Source: Thalassoglobus neptunius (lineage in GTDB: Bacteria > Planctomycetota > Planctomycetia > Planctomycetales > Planctomycetaceae). From it: a stretch of 64,000 nucleotides of DNA. Positions 39,730-48,765 of this stretch are shown here, piece after piece. Numbering within the stretch: the first letter of the stretch is position 1; the number at the start of each line of letters is the position of its first letter. Below the pieces are notes generated by a model, which was given only the letters and a program-made list of their open reading frames with translations, had not been told where the DNA came from and did no database searches. The stretch is from positions 2,371,249 to 2,435,248 of the forward strand of contig NZ_SIHI01000001.1 in the NCBI RefSeq assembly GCF_007859735.1, given 5' to 3'. A program made the translations under genes and the position numbers.

Positions 39730-41883
39730 TTACGGCGCTATCAAGTGCTGCGGGTATTCGGGCAACACATTCGCATCGAACTGAAAGTCGTCGACGGTCA
39801 GATGCCCCCATCCGGTCGTCGAGTGATCGACGATTCTAATGTACATCTTTTGCCCGAGATAAGGTGTCAAATCCCATTCAGCACCCTGCATCACCTGACT
39901 ATTGATTCCTCGGGCAATCAACACTTCTTCGTCCCCGTCAGCCTTGCACAGTGCTGCGTATGTTTCGTCGCCTCGTCCTCCGCCAATCCGGAACGTCATC
40001 TTCTTCCCCGTCGGAATGAAGAGAGGGGAGACGATGACTCCTGTTTGTGAGTCAGAACCTTTCACAGCTTCCGGGGAGTGCTCAAGGGTTGTCAGGTAAT
40101 ACTGTCCCTGCTTGTTGTACTCCTGCCCGTTGTGAAAGAACGTCTCGCGTTGACCAACAACATTCCCGAAGCTGCCTTCGATTACTTTCCACGGGGCGAG
40201 CTCTCCCGATTCAAAATCGAAAGTTGCACTGCGTCCACTCGGACTTGCCGGAGTTTTCGGAGCAGCGTGGCTTGCTGCTTTCTTGCTGTTCTGCTTCGAA
40301 GCCTTCTCGTCTTGTGCGGGTGCATAACGACTCAGAAGGACTCGCAGCTCTTCGACGAGTTCGGGATGCTCGTTGATGACGTTTTGCGTCTGACTTCGAT
40401 CGTCCTCCAGATTATACAGCTGCGCCGGTGGAGCATCTTTTCGAATCTTTCCATCTTCGATGTCGCTGTTTACGGAGCCAACAAAGTGAACTGCGGGCGG
40501 TCCGCCGAACGTGTGATCCCCTGGCTTCTTTCCGTTGAATCCGCCGCTTCCCTGATTCGGAATGTAGATCCACTTGCCTTTGCGGACTGAAAGGTGAGTC
40601 CCTTTGTGCGGAGCAAGAATCAAATGATCTCGGAGCGTCTCTTCCGTTTCCCCGAGCAATGCAGGAAGCATATTGACGCTGTCGGCCTGTTGTTTTGAAT
40701 CGAGTTGCTGATCAGTCAACGCAGCGAATGTCGCGAGCATGTCCACGTTTCCGAACAGTTGGTCAGACACAGTGCCTGACTTCACCTTTCCCGGCCATCG
40801 AACGATGAACGGAACACGATGGCCACCTTCCCAGACACCAAACTTGAACCCCAACAGATCCCCGTTTTGTCGATGCCCAGCTTCGAATGCAGCCTGTCCT
40901 CCATGATTGAACATACCTCCATTATCGCTTGTGAAGACCACAAGCGTATCGTCTGTTAAACCGTTCTCGTCGAGGCATGTCAGTATTTCGCCCACGATCC
41001 AATCGAGCTCATGTATATAATCCCCGTAGAGCCCGCATTGACTCGTTCCTTGAAATTGCTTCGCGGGAGTAAAAGGATGATGGATATTGGTCGTCGCGAG
41101 ATAAAGAAAGAACGGCTTGTCTTGATGCGAGCCAATCCACTCGACTGACTTATTGGCAAGAGTCGTTCCGACCTCATAGTCGTTGTAGCGCCGGTGAGCT
41201 TCAACGGCTCCGCCAAACTGATTCGGGCTGCGCTGTGCGGCCTCGGGAGGGATTTCGGTGATCGCTGTCACCTCATCTTTTTTGTTTCGACCGAGATGAA
41301 CAAGCGGATCGTCGGGATCTCCACCGACGATGCGTTCATTCTCAACGAAGACATAAGGTGGAGCACTGTTAACAACCGGAACTCCGAAATAGCTGTCAAA
41401 CCCGAGATCCTGCGGTCCGGGACTTAATGGTTCCTGCCAGTCGTTGGACCCCGTCTTAAATCCCAAATGCCACTTCCCAAATGCGGCGGCCGCATATCCG
41501 CAGTTTTTAAAGAGATCTGCAATCGTGGTTTTGTCCGGATCAACAAGGAGAGGAGACGTTACTGGTGCCGGTCCCCAGATGCCCTTTCCGCCGTTCCCTC
41601 GAACAGGGTACTCACCCGTAAGCAGCGCGTAGCGAGACGGAGTACAAACCGCCGAAACCGAATGAGCATCCGTAAACCGTCGTCCCTCAGCAGCGAGTTT
41701 GTCGATGTTAGGAGTTTGAACTTTCGTCGCCCCATAACACCCGAGGTCTCCGTACCCGAGATCATCGGCGAAGATGAGCACGACATTCGGTGTTCGTTCT
41801 GCACTCCATGCTTCACTCGCTCCAGCTCCTGCCAGAGAGAGAAATATGAGGAGCGAAAGAGTGCGATTAAATCGAGACGTCAT
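39730..41883 (-). CDS. Secreted sulfatase C (CTPSR) with beta-sandwich domain
   Basis: A 717-residue sulfatase, larger than the others. Signal peptide about 1-28, then ADDLGYGDLGC and Cys80 in CTPSRYALLTGEYP (predicted formylglycine). Catalytic features AFGKWHLG, LATTNIHHPF and TSDNGGMFNHGG follow. After the sulfatase domain (about 30-540) and an Ala/Ser/Lys linker comes a beta-sandwich (about 555-710). It begins FDFESGELAPWKVIEGSFG and ends STTGWGHLTVDDFQF, a module known from planctomycete hydrolases and GH32 enzymes that likely binds carbohydrate. An excellent GAGGAGG lies 6 bases before the ATG. It follows sulfatase D by 133 bases. A glycan substrate is likely. Confidence 0.92.
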   Translation of the reverse strand: MTSRFNRTLSLLIFLSLAGAGASEAWSAERTPNVVLIFADDLGYGDLGCYGATKVQTPNIDKLAAEGRRFTDAHSVSAVCTPSRYALLTGEYPVRGNGGKGIWGPAPVTSPLLVDPDKTTIADLFKNCGYAAAAFGKWHLGFKTGSNDWQEPLSPGPQDLGFDSYFGVPVVNSAPPYVFVENERIVGGDPDDPLVHLGRNKKDEVTAITEIPPEAAQRSPNQFGGAVEAHRRYNDYEVGTTLANKSVEWIGSHQDKPFFLYLATTNIHHPFTPAKQFQGTSQCGLYGDYIHELDWIVGEILTCLDENGLTDDTLVVFTSDNGGMFNHGGQAAFEAGHRQNGDLLGFKFGVWEGGHRVPFIVRWPGKVKSGTVSDQLFGNVDMLATFAALTDQQLDSKQQADSVNMLPALLGETEETLRDHLILAPHKGTHLSVRKGKWIYIPNQGSGGFNGKKPGDHTFGGPPAVHFVGSVNSDIEDGKIRKDAPPAQLYNLEDDRSQTQNVINEHPELVEELRVLLSRYAPAQDEKASKQNSKKAASHAAPKTPASPSGRSATFDFESGELAPWKVIEGSFGNVVGQRETFFHNGQEYNKQGQYYLTTLEHSPEAVKGSDSQTGVIVSPLFIPTGKKMTFRIGGGRGDETYAALCKADGDEEVLIARGINSQVMQGAEWDLTPYLGQKMYIRIVDHSTTGWGHLTVDDFQFDANVLPEYPQHLIAP

Positions 41884-42016
41884 CAGTGGCCTCCTCAAGC
41901 ATTTTCGATATTGATCTTCGCATTCGTCGACAGGATCAGTCACAGGCAACAGGTCTCTTGAATCCCCGCTTTGAGATTGAGTCACTGCGACACAATTCCC
42001 AGTGAAGGGAAACCAA

Positions 42017-43426
42017 TTACTTCTCAACCCGGGGTGCATTTAACCATTCGTTGAGTTCGGCAACCATAGACTCGACGACTTCGGGATGGTCGCCGAGGAC
42101 GTTTTGTTGCTCATTGGGATCGGCTCTGATATCGAACAGTTCAACAGGTTCGCCGTTCCGTGCCAGCAGTTTCCAATCTCCTCGAATGGCAACTTCGGTT
42201 GCGAATGGCTTCGGTTTGGGTTCATGTCGCTGCATGTGTCTGTAAAGGTCCAGCTGCCAGAAGACAGTTCCCCGTTCATTCACATCCGGCGATGCAGCCC
42301 CCTTCATGACAGGCAAAAGACTGAGACCATCGACGGGAACGTCAGTCGGGATCGCGACATCGGCTGCTTCGCAGAACGTGGGGAGAAGATCGTTGGTGTG
42401 CCCGAACTCTTTCGAGACTTGTCCGCTGGAAATCTCGGCCGGCCAGCGGACAATCATTGGGACTCGCAGGCCACCGTCGTGAAGATCGGTTTTCCCTCCC
42501 TTTAGGTCGCCAATATATCCCTCGAAAGCAGCTCCATTATCGCTGGTGAACAACACAACTGTGTTCTCGGCGATTCCCAGGCTATCGAGTTTGTTCAGAA
42601 TCTGACCGACCTTTCCATCCATATGCTGCATCATGGATCGAAAGCGGTGCTGATCATCGCTGATTCCGTCAGCAGCGGTTTCCGACCAGTAAGGTTCGGG
42701 AGCAGGTTCATAAGGCTTGTGCGGAACAAGCCACCACACGTTGAGGAAGAAGGGCTTCTCTTCCGCAGCAAACTTTTCAATCAGTTCGACTGCGAAATCA
42801 CCGTTCGCGTCAGTGAAATGCTTGGAGTAATAGGGATCGTCCGACGAAATCCGTCGATCATTTCGAATCAGAACCGTTCCGCCATTTTGAAAGAGAGTCC
42901 GCTCACGGCCCATTTTGCTGCGTATAGGCTGTTGTTCAATCTGTGTTTGATAGATGTCAAAACCATGCTGACGCGGCCCCGGTTGATCCTCCAACCGCTG
43001 CCCCTGTTCATCCACATGCAAGCCGCCTAAATGCCACTTCCCCACATGTGCGGTGTGATACCCCGAGTTCTTCAGGAGTTCGGCAATTGTCGTCGCTGAT
43101 TCCGGCAACCATCGATTGACATCGTTGAAGTGACGGGTGATGTTGAACCGTAGCGGATAGCGTCCCGTCAACACAGAAGCACGTGTCGGTGAACAGACCG
43201 CTGAACCAGCATAGAACCTCGTGAACTTCATTCCCTCAGCTGCGAGCCGGTCGAGATGCGGAGTCTTGACTGCGGGACTCCCGAAACAGGAGAGGTCGCC
43301 ATAGCCGAGATCATCCGCCAATAACATAATAATATTAGGACGTTCGTCAGCTTTTAACTCACCTGTGTATCCAGCCGGTGAGAGACCAACACTGACGACA
43401 AACAGAAAAAGAAACGCGAACTTCAT
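42017..43426 (-). CDS. Secreted sulfatase D (CSPTR)
   Basis: A 469-residue sulfatase with signal peptide (MKFAFLFLFVVSVGLSPAG) and ADDLGYGDLSC. Cys78 lies in CSPTRASVLTGRYP, which has Thr in place of the Ser found in sulfatases A-C. Family signatures HVGKWHLGGL and TSDNGAAFEGY follow, then a C-terminal FDIRADPNEQQNVLG. The ATG at 43426 has GGA about 8 bases upstream. It is the second gene of the block, 79 bases after the aldo/keto reductase. Four sulfatases with slightly different active-site contexts suggest different sulfate positions on one polysaccharide. Confidence 0.9.
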   Translation of the reverse strand: MKFAFLFLFVVSVGLSPAGYTGELKADERPNIIMLLADDLGYGDLSCFGSPAVKTPHLDRLAAEGMKFTRFYAGSAVCSPTRASVLTGRYPLRFNITRHFNDVNRWLPESATTIAELLKNSGYHTAHVGKWHLGGLHVDEQGQRLEDQPGPRQHGFDIYQTQIEQQPIRSKMGRERTLFQNGGTVLIRNDRRISSDDPYYSKHFTDANGDFAVELIEKFAAEEKPFFLNVWWLVPHKPYEPAPEPYWSETAADGISDDQHRFRSMMQHMDGKVGQILNKLDSLGIAENTVVLFTSDNGAAFEGYIGDLKGGKTDLHDGGLRVPMIVRWPAEISSGQVSKEFGHTNDLLPTFCEAADVAIPTDVPVDGLSLLPVMKGAASPDVNERGTVFWQLDLYRHMQRHEPKPKPFATEVAIRGDWKLLARNGEPVELFDIRADPNEQQNVLGDHPEVVESMVAELNEWLNAPRVEK

Positions 43427-43505
43427 CAATTGATTCCAACCTCTTAAATCTACAGAAACAGATCCGCAATATACAGAAACGGAGCCACTCAACCTGCTCG
43501 GCCGA

Positions 43506-44534
43506 CTACGCTTCGAGCTTCAGCTTCCCGACTTGGACCGCTGCTCCCATGTTGGCGATTCCCGGACCATAGTAATCTTTCCCGAACGGAAGAATCATCG
43601 GCTCTTCCCACGGACGACGGGGAACCATGTCTGCGATCTCATCGATTCGATTGAGGACATCCTCGGAGAGAGGACCTTTCTCGACAGCCTCGACACTGGC
43701 TTCTAAATGCTCGACCGTTTTGCATCCGATCGGGATCGTTGAGACAGCTGGATTCGAGACCGCGAATCGTAAACACAACTCGTAAGCGGGCAACTTTAAT
43801 TCATCGAGAAGTTCGTAGTACGCCAACAACTGTTCGCGTCTCGATTCTGCGAGCCAGAATGGATTCCCTCTCACTTCCTCATCAGCACGTCGAGTGAGGA
43901 AGCCCTGCCCGAACACGGATCCCAACGCGACTCCCATGTTGTGATCCACAGCTGCGGGAATGACTGTCTCGGCAGCTTCTCGAAACAGGACGTTGTAGTT
44001 GAAGGCGGTTAAGACGACATCGAACCGATCGCTTTGAATGAGCGATGTCATTTCCGTTACGGTTGTCCCAGCGAGTCCGCTGAACCGAATCTTTCCCTCT
44101 GCTTTTAGATCATCCATGAGCTCAAGGACCGGCCCATCCAACGGGTCATAACTCGTCCACCAGGGGTATTGTTGTGGACGATCCGGTTCATGAATCATCA
44201 GAATGTCAACCTGCTCACGTCCGAGCAGACGCAGGCTTTCTTCGACGGATTCACGCAAAGCGACGATGTCTTGAGGATCGAAAGGCTGTGGGCGACCTCC
44301 GAGTTTCGTGGTGATAATCAGCGGGGCAGTATTGCTCGCAATCGCCTGTCCAACGGTGCGTTCACTGTCTGCGTATGCGGGAGCGGTATCGATCGCATTC
44401 ACGCCCAGCTCAATCGCCCGGTTCATGATGCGTTCCGTCTCGGACACACCTCCCGCCAGAGACGATGTATAAAGACCGCCAATTGAGAGAAGACTCACTT
44501 CAATCCCGGTTCGACCGAGCTGTCTTGTTTCCAT
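43506..44534 (-). CDS. Aldo/keto reductase
   Basis: A 342-residue NAD(P)H-dependent oxidoreductase of the aldo/keto reductase superfamily. The start METRQLGRTGIEVSLLSIGG is the typical first strand. NAIDTAPAYADSERTVG carries the conserved Asp and Tyr. IITTKLGG is the lysine strand, DILMIHEPDRPQ supplies the His of the catalytic tetrad, and SNPAVSTIPIGCKTVEHLEA binds the cofactor phosphate region. No signal peptide, so it is cytoplasmic. As first gene of the sulfatase block it probably reduces or oxidises a sugar released from the sulfated glycan; this link is inference. Confidence 0.9.
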   Translation of the reverse strand: METRQLGRTGIEVSLLSIGGLYTSSLAGGVSETERIMNRAIELGVNAIDTAPAYADSERTVGQAIASNTAPLIITTKLGGRPQPFDPQDIVALRESVEESLRLLGREQVDILMIHEPDRPQQYPWWTSYDPLDGPVLELMDDLKAEGKIRFSGLAGTTVTEMTSLIQSDRFDVVLTAFNYNVLFREAAETVIPAAVDHNMGVALGSVFGQGFLTRRADEEVRGNPFWLAESRREQLLAYYELLDELKLPAYELCLRFAVSNPAVSTIPIGCKTVEHLEASVEAVEKGPLSEDVLNRIDEIADMVPRRPWEEPMILPFGKDYYGPGIANMGAAVQVGKLKLEA

Positions 44535-45166
44535 GAATGAGATCTTTCGAGAAATGGGACCTTCGCGGCTTCAATACGATTTCAAACAATGGTTGTCCGG
44601 CCAGATAATTTCACAGCCCGCATTTAGACAACGGAAATCCACTGTCATCTTTTTGCGTCACCACAACGCAACCAGAAACCATCGATCAGTGACCGAACAA
44701 CGGATTCACTCACGATGATCATCCCGAGTTAGACCAGAACATATTGCGATTTGATGAAATTCGTGGAATTGCTGGCATTCAAGAATTGTCCGCTCAAATC
44801 AAAACATGTCGAGAATAGAATGCGACATTCAGCTAATGATTTGCGACACAAGGGCCCGCTGCTTCCTCCGGACGGACACGAGCCCACGATGCCAAATTCG
44901 ACTGTATTGCCGAACTGATCAATCTGCCCGACCGACAGTCCAGTTGAGATCGCTGCCGTGTCGACTTCTGAAAGTTACCGACACCCGACGCGACGCAGAT
45001 GATGTCACAGCCCAATCCCGCACCGGAGATTTCGAAGGCAATCTCTCGGAAGCAGTTCTCGCAACTCGTTTCGCCGCCTGAGGATACCTCGCGACCTAGA
45101 GCCAAAGCAATTTCCGTCCTGCGAGCAAATGGCGGAGTCGCTCCTCGTTCGAGAATGAGAGAGGAG
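44535..45166. other. Gene-poor region upstream of the tRNA-Arg fragment
   Basis: About 630 bases with no convincing gene. Overlapping plus (44806-45081) and minus (44833-45105) frames lack ribosome sites and family features. It should contain the promoter of the aldo/keto reductase/sulfatase block close to 44534. Confidence 0.4.
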
Positions 45167-45213
45167 TACGCCCGGAGGGATTCGAACCCCCGACCTGCGG
45201 ATTAGAAGTCCGC
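45167..45213 (-). tRNA. 3' half of tRNA-Arg(UCU), truncated
   Basis: Read on the minus strand this segment has an intact anticodon stem-loop (GCGGA/TCCGC around CTTCTAA, anticodon TCT for Arg), a T-arm (GGGGG-TTCGAAT-CCCTC), the 3' acceptor strand CGGGCGT and discriminator A. The 5' half is missing: no D-arm or matching ACGCCCG strand lies upstream. A 3'-half tRNA is the usual product of site-specific integration and is therefore best read as an attachment-site remnant. A 9-base repeat (TCCGCTGCT) recurs at 45209-45217 and 45230-45238. Confidence 0.75.
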
Positions 45214-45392
45214 TGCTGATTGGCTCAAATCCGCTGCTCACGTCGTTACAACCGGAACGGCACCTTGTCGAATTGTCACAAAACGACAGTTAACGAGTTC
45301 GGAAATTGACCACGCCGCCGGACGCCGCCGTCGCCGTCAAGAATTCGACCGTGCCCGGGCCTCAAGCCACTCGACGTCAGCGCAAAGAAAAA

Positions 45393-45422
45393 GCTCCGAT
45401 GCTGCGGGAACAGCACCGGAGC
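45393..45422 (-). terminator. Hairpin with T-run on the minus strand
   Basis: GCTCCG (45393-45398) pairs with CGGAGC (45417-45422), and TGCTG with CAGCA inside, leaving one A/C mismatch. Read on the minus strand the stem is followed by TTTTTCTTTG, giving a fair intrinsic terminator. It lies downstream of the prepilin fragment. Confidence 0.55.
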
Positions 45423-45455
45423 GAATTGTCACATCCCTCTAGCAATGGAGTTGAC

Positions 45456-45623
45456 ATGGAAATCTTAGCATCAATGTGGGAGTGGTTCACGAACAATTTG
45501 CCAGTCTTTTGTTTCGTGATGAATACCTACTTTCAGTTTCTAGGTGCGTATCACCGACGGCGCGCAACCGACGAGGCGTCAGTGAGCACACTCAACAGTC
45601 ATCCAACCGAGGCTAGAATGTGA
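45456..45623 (+). CDS. Small hypothetical protein
   Basis: A possible 55-residue protein starting MEILASMWEWFTNNLPVFC, with one hydrophobic helix (about 8-30) followed by a basic YHRRRATDE segment. Support is mainly a well-placed GGAG 5 bases before the ATG. No family is recognised. It lies in the gene-poor stretch next to the truncated tRNA and could be a relic of an integrated element. Confidence 0.3.
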   Translation: MEILASMWEWFTNNLPVFCFVMNTYFQFLGAYHRRRATDEASVSTLNSHPTEARM

Positions 45624-45689
45624 TGCGACATGCCCGGACTCCGTTCCGAGATGACAAAGGAACTTGTGTGACAACAATGCCTTACGTCA

Positions 45690-45887
45690 TCACAACATTT
45701 CCATCAAGACGTCTTTTGATACAACACTAAAAAGGTTAACGGCGTTGGCTGCCTCCCTGGCCTGCTGAACAGCCGGCAGAAGGAGTGCGATCAGAATCGC
45801 AATAATGGCGATCACAACCAGCAACTCAATCAGGGTAAATCCACGACGTCTTCTAACACGACGTCTTCTAAGATGTGCAACAGCCAC
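45690..45887 (-). pseudogene. Truncated DUF1559 prepilin-like gene
   Basis: A 65-codon frame whose N-terminus is the classic prepilin signal ([14 protein letters not shown]..., running through [13 protein letters not shown]) but which diverges after that and stops 18 codons later. The 300-residue body and H-X9-DG motif seen in the gene at 443 are gone. A 13-base tandem repeat (ACGACGTCTTCTA at 45843-45855 and 45858-45870) inserts extra Arg codons before the signal. A GTG start with AGAGG 7 bases upstream remains, so a short pilin-like peptide might still be made. Confidence 0.65.
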
Positions 45888-46533
45888 AATTTTTCCTCTG
45901 AATTTCAAGTGGAAAAGTGTTTCGGCCAGTTGCTTCAAAGAGCATGAACATCAGTCGAAGGCTTCCGCCGCTGAACCAGGAATCATTTTGAAGAACTCCG
46001 ATCTCAGAGAGAACGTTACTTCGAACATGATCGCCAGTTTCCGATCGAGGCAGGAAGTTGCTACTTGCCCGCTTCATGAAGCATGAACGAGAGGAGCACC
46101 GTGCCTGATCACACAAACAGGAAGGAGACGATTGACAATCGCCATTTTGAGGAAGGACGCCTGACAGTTCGTTGCGCTGAAGCAACTGTGATCTTGCGTG
46201 GCTGGCTATCTCGATACAGACTCGCTGGCTTCGCTGACATTGAGACTCATTCTCACATTAGAAAGCTGCCCGTTCAAGCCTCTTTGCCAGGATTCAGCGA
46301 AACAGATGAAAATGAAACCGCTCCAGACCGGTTTTCCCATCAACACATCCACAGATCTCGAAACAACAAGCATGTGTCGAGTACAGAGAAACCGAAGGAC
46401 TGGTCTATATTGGATTGGTCACCTTAGAATTGTGAGATACCGAATCCGCATCACCCCGCGCGTCTGAGAGCGATTTCGTCTCAGCCCTTCGAGCCTCCCC
46501 GAGTACGCACTTCATTCTTAAGGAATGCCCGAC
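45888..46533. other. Intergenic region without a recognised gene
   Basis: About 650 bases between the prepilin fragment and the DUF1501 gene. Short frames on both strands overlap each other and lack family features. It belongs to the gene-poor 2 kb around the tRNA remnant. Confidence 0.4.
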
Positions 46534-47961
46534 ATGCATCCCAGCTTTTCGCAAACTCCCGATCCCTCCTTCAGTCGACGCGAAGCACTTCTCCGATCAG
46601 GTACGGGGTTTGGAGCACTTGCATTGGCGTCGATGTTGCCAACGTCATCGCTGTCTGCCGGTCCCGCCCTATCGTCTCACATCAAGCCGCGGGCAAAGAG
46701 CGTCATCTTCCTCTTCATGGAAGGCGGCCCCAGCCATCTCGATTTGTTCGACCCCAAGCCTCAACTGAACAAACTCGCCGGGTCTCAACTCCCGGTCGGA
46801 TACAAGAAGGTCATCACCGCGATGGGAGAAGCGAACTCTCCATTGCTGGGTTCGAAGAGAAAATGGCAACAGCACGGCGAGTCCGGAATCTGGACATCCG
46901 ACTGGATTCCTCACATTTCAACATGCGTGGACGACATCGCTGTCATTCGATCGTGCTGGACGAACGGCATCAACCATTCTGGTGGAGTCTGCCAGATGAA
47001 TACCGGCACGCCGCTTCCGGGACGTCCTTCTCTGGGAGCCTGGGTCTCGTACGGACTCGGCACAGAAAACCAGAATCTTCCGGGCTTCGTCGTCATGACC
47101 GACAATCCAGCCCAGGTGACAAACGGACCGCGAAACTGGAGCGCAGGGTTTATGCCCGCCAGCTATCAGGGAACCAAGCTCGACTCTGGAACGGAACCGA
47201 TCGCCAATCTCAACAACCCCAAGGGAATCAGTGATCGACGCCAACGAATGAAACTCGATCTACTAAACGAAATGAACACCCAGCATGCGTCTCGTCGGGA
47301 ATTTCAGACCGAACTTGAAGCTCGAATCGAGAGCTATGAACTGGCGTTCCGAATGCAGGCACACGCTCCGGAAGCGATCGATCTCGAATCAGAAACTGAA
47401 GAGACTCAAAAGCTGTACGGGATCGACGAAAAGCAAACCGAAGCCTTCGGCCGCAACTGCTTACTTGCGCGACGACTGGTTGAGCGCGGAGTCCGTTTCA
47501 TTCAGCTCTATCACGGTGCGGGCAGCAAGTGGGACGCACATTCCGCGATCGAAAACAATCACACCCGCATGTGCCGCCAGATGGACAAACCCGTTGCCGG
47601 GCTCATTCAGGACTTAAAGCGACGAGGACTCCTCGACGAAACACTCGTGCTTTGGGGTGGCGAGTTCGGCCGAACTCCGATGAGCGAAAAAGGGGACGGC
47701 CGAGACCACAACCCGACAGGCTTCACAATGTTCATGGCAGGCGGAGGAGTGGCAGGCGGTCAAACGATCGGAGCCACTGACGACCTCGGATTTCATGCGG
47801 TCGAAAATCGTCTTCACGTCCATGACCTTCACGCCACCATCTTGTACCTGATGGGGATTGACCACTTGGCGCTGACATACCTTCATAAAGGTCGACCGGA
47901 ACGACCGACGCAGAATGAAGGAGATGCCTACCGGTTGATCACTGGTCGAGCTCAAGCGTGA
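46534..47961 (+). CDS. DUF1501 family protein with Tat signal
   Basis: A 475-residue protein of the DUF1501 family, in an alkaline-phosphatase-like fold. The N-terminus has a Tat-type signal (SRREALLRSGTGFGALALASML). Family features are VIFLFMEGGPSHLDLFDPKP, INHSGGVCQMNTG, FIQLYHGAGSKWDAHSA and LVLWGGEFGRTPMSEKGDGRDHN, which supply likely metal ligands (Asp, His, Glu). Such proteins pair with DUF1549/DUF1553 cytochromes; this one has no adjacent partner. The ATG at 46534 lies 9 bases after AGGA, better than the ATG at 46525. Substrate unknown. Confidence 0.92.
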   Translation: MHPSFSQTPDPSFSRREALLRSGTGFGALALASMLPTSSLSAGPALSSHIKPRAKSVIFLFMEGGPSHLDLFDPKPQLNKLAGSQLPVGYKKVITAMGEANSPLLGSKRKWQQHGESGIWTSDWIPHISTCVDDIAVIRSCWTNGINHSGGVCQMNTGTPLPGRPSLGAWVSYGLGTENQNLPGFVVMTDNPAQVTNGPRNWSAGFMPASYQGTKLDSGTEPIANLNNPKGISDRRQRMKLDLLNEMNTQHASRREFQTELEARIESYELAFRMQAHAPEAIDLESETEETQKLYGIDEKQTEAFGRNCLLARRLVERGVRFIQLYHGAGSKWDAHSAIENNHTRMCRQMDKPVAGLIQDLKRRGLLDETLVLWGGEFGRTPMSEKGDGRDHNPTGFTMFMAGGGVAGGQTIGATDDLGFHAVENRLHVHDLHATILYLMGIDHLALTYLHKGRPERPTQNEGDAYRLITGRAQA

Positions 47962-48036
47962 CTTTCGCTCTTGCTTCACTCGTCACACTGAGCCGATCCC
48001 GCGATCTAGAATCGCTAATCGCCGAACAACTTTGGG

Positions 48037-48765
48037 TCAGAATCCGACGCGAAAGAGCCACTGAGCCAATGCTTCGGATCTCTGATCCCGTGACGACGAT
48101 GTCGACGGGGCGAAACCTTGCGGAACCATCAGAGGAGGCACACTTCTGATGTCTCGATCACCCTGACTTCCCACTCGTCGTCGCTTCACAAGATCGTCTT
48201 GCAGATGAGCGACCGTCGCTTCGACTCTGTCGAGATGCTCCAACGCCTTACGAACGTGAACAGCTCCGACGTGTTTCGTTTCCGGAGTGAAGTGATACCC
48301 CTTCCCCGCAGCGGTCGGTTGCCGTCGCCCCGGGCGATGTACGGCGTAGTCACAAGCTCCGAGATGCTCCTTCAGGACGTCAATCTTATTCCTTAGCCGC
48401 AGAGTCTCTTCTCGGATATCCTTGTCCGACTCTTCAGCCAGAATTGCTGCCTGAACTCGATGCACACCTTTCACGATGCGGTCCGCATCTTCGAGAAGAT
48501 GGTCGTAGTCGCGCGACTCGACGAAGTCGTCATGAATCTCCCAACGCAATTCGCGTGCTTCCACGAACGCCGAAAAGGCGAGATCATCGAGATGACGGTA
48601 GCGCTCGTTGTGCCGACTCCCAGCCCGAAGATCTTTCGCTCCTGCTGACAGAATTCCACACAAAAGAATCGCCACGCACATCGTCCGAACTTGGAACACG
48701 TTCCCCGTTCGAAACAAACTGGTGATTGTTGGACTGACGAACAATGATTTCGTAGATGTATTCAC
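48037..48765 (-). CDS. Secreted helical protein of unknown function
   Basis: A 242-residue protein with a probable signal peptide (FQVRTMCVAILLCGILSAGA, about 24-43) and a mostly helical, charged mature part with repeated Asp/Glu/His/Arg (for example SRDYDHLLEDADRIVKGVHRVQ, shown only in part). No known domain is recognised. A GTG at 48765 has GGAG 5 bases upstream and is chosen; a TTG at 48819 is the far alternative. It is convergent with the DUF1501 gene and divergent from lpd. Likely periplasmic. Confidence 0.6.
   Translation of the reverse strand: MNTSTKSLFVSPTITSLFRTGNVFQVRTMCVAILLCGILSAGAKDLRAGSRHNERYRHLDDLAFSAFVEARELRWEIHDDFVESRDYDHLLEDADRIVKGVHRVQAAILAEESDKDIREETLRLRNKIDVLKEHLGACDYAVHRPGRRQPTAAGKGYHFTPETKHVGAVHVRKALEHLDRVEATVAHLQDDLVKRRRVGSQGDRDIRSVPPLMVPQGFAPSTSSSRDQRSEALAQWLFRVGF

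Noticed and set aside
44806-45105. Overlapping plus and minus open frames
   Set aside because: They overlap each other, lack ribosome sites and show no family features; probably chance frames.
45167-45250. A complete tRNA-Arg gene
   Set aside because: The anticodon arm, T-arm and 3' acceptor strand are intact, but no matching 5' acceptor strand or D-arm is found upstream.
45306-45455. N-terminal extension of the small plus-strand protein
   Set aside because: It covers the hairpin at 45393-45422 and lacks a ribosome site; the ATG at 45456 is better supported.
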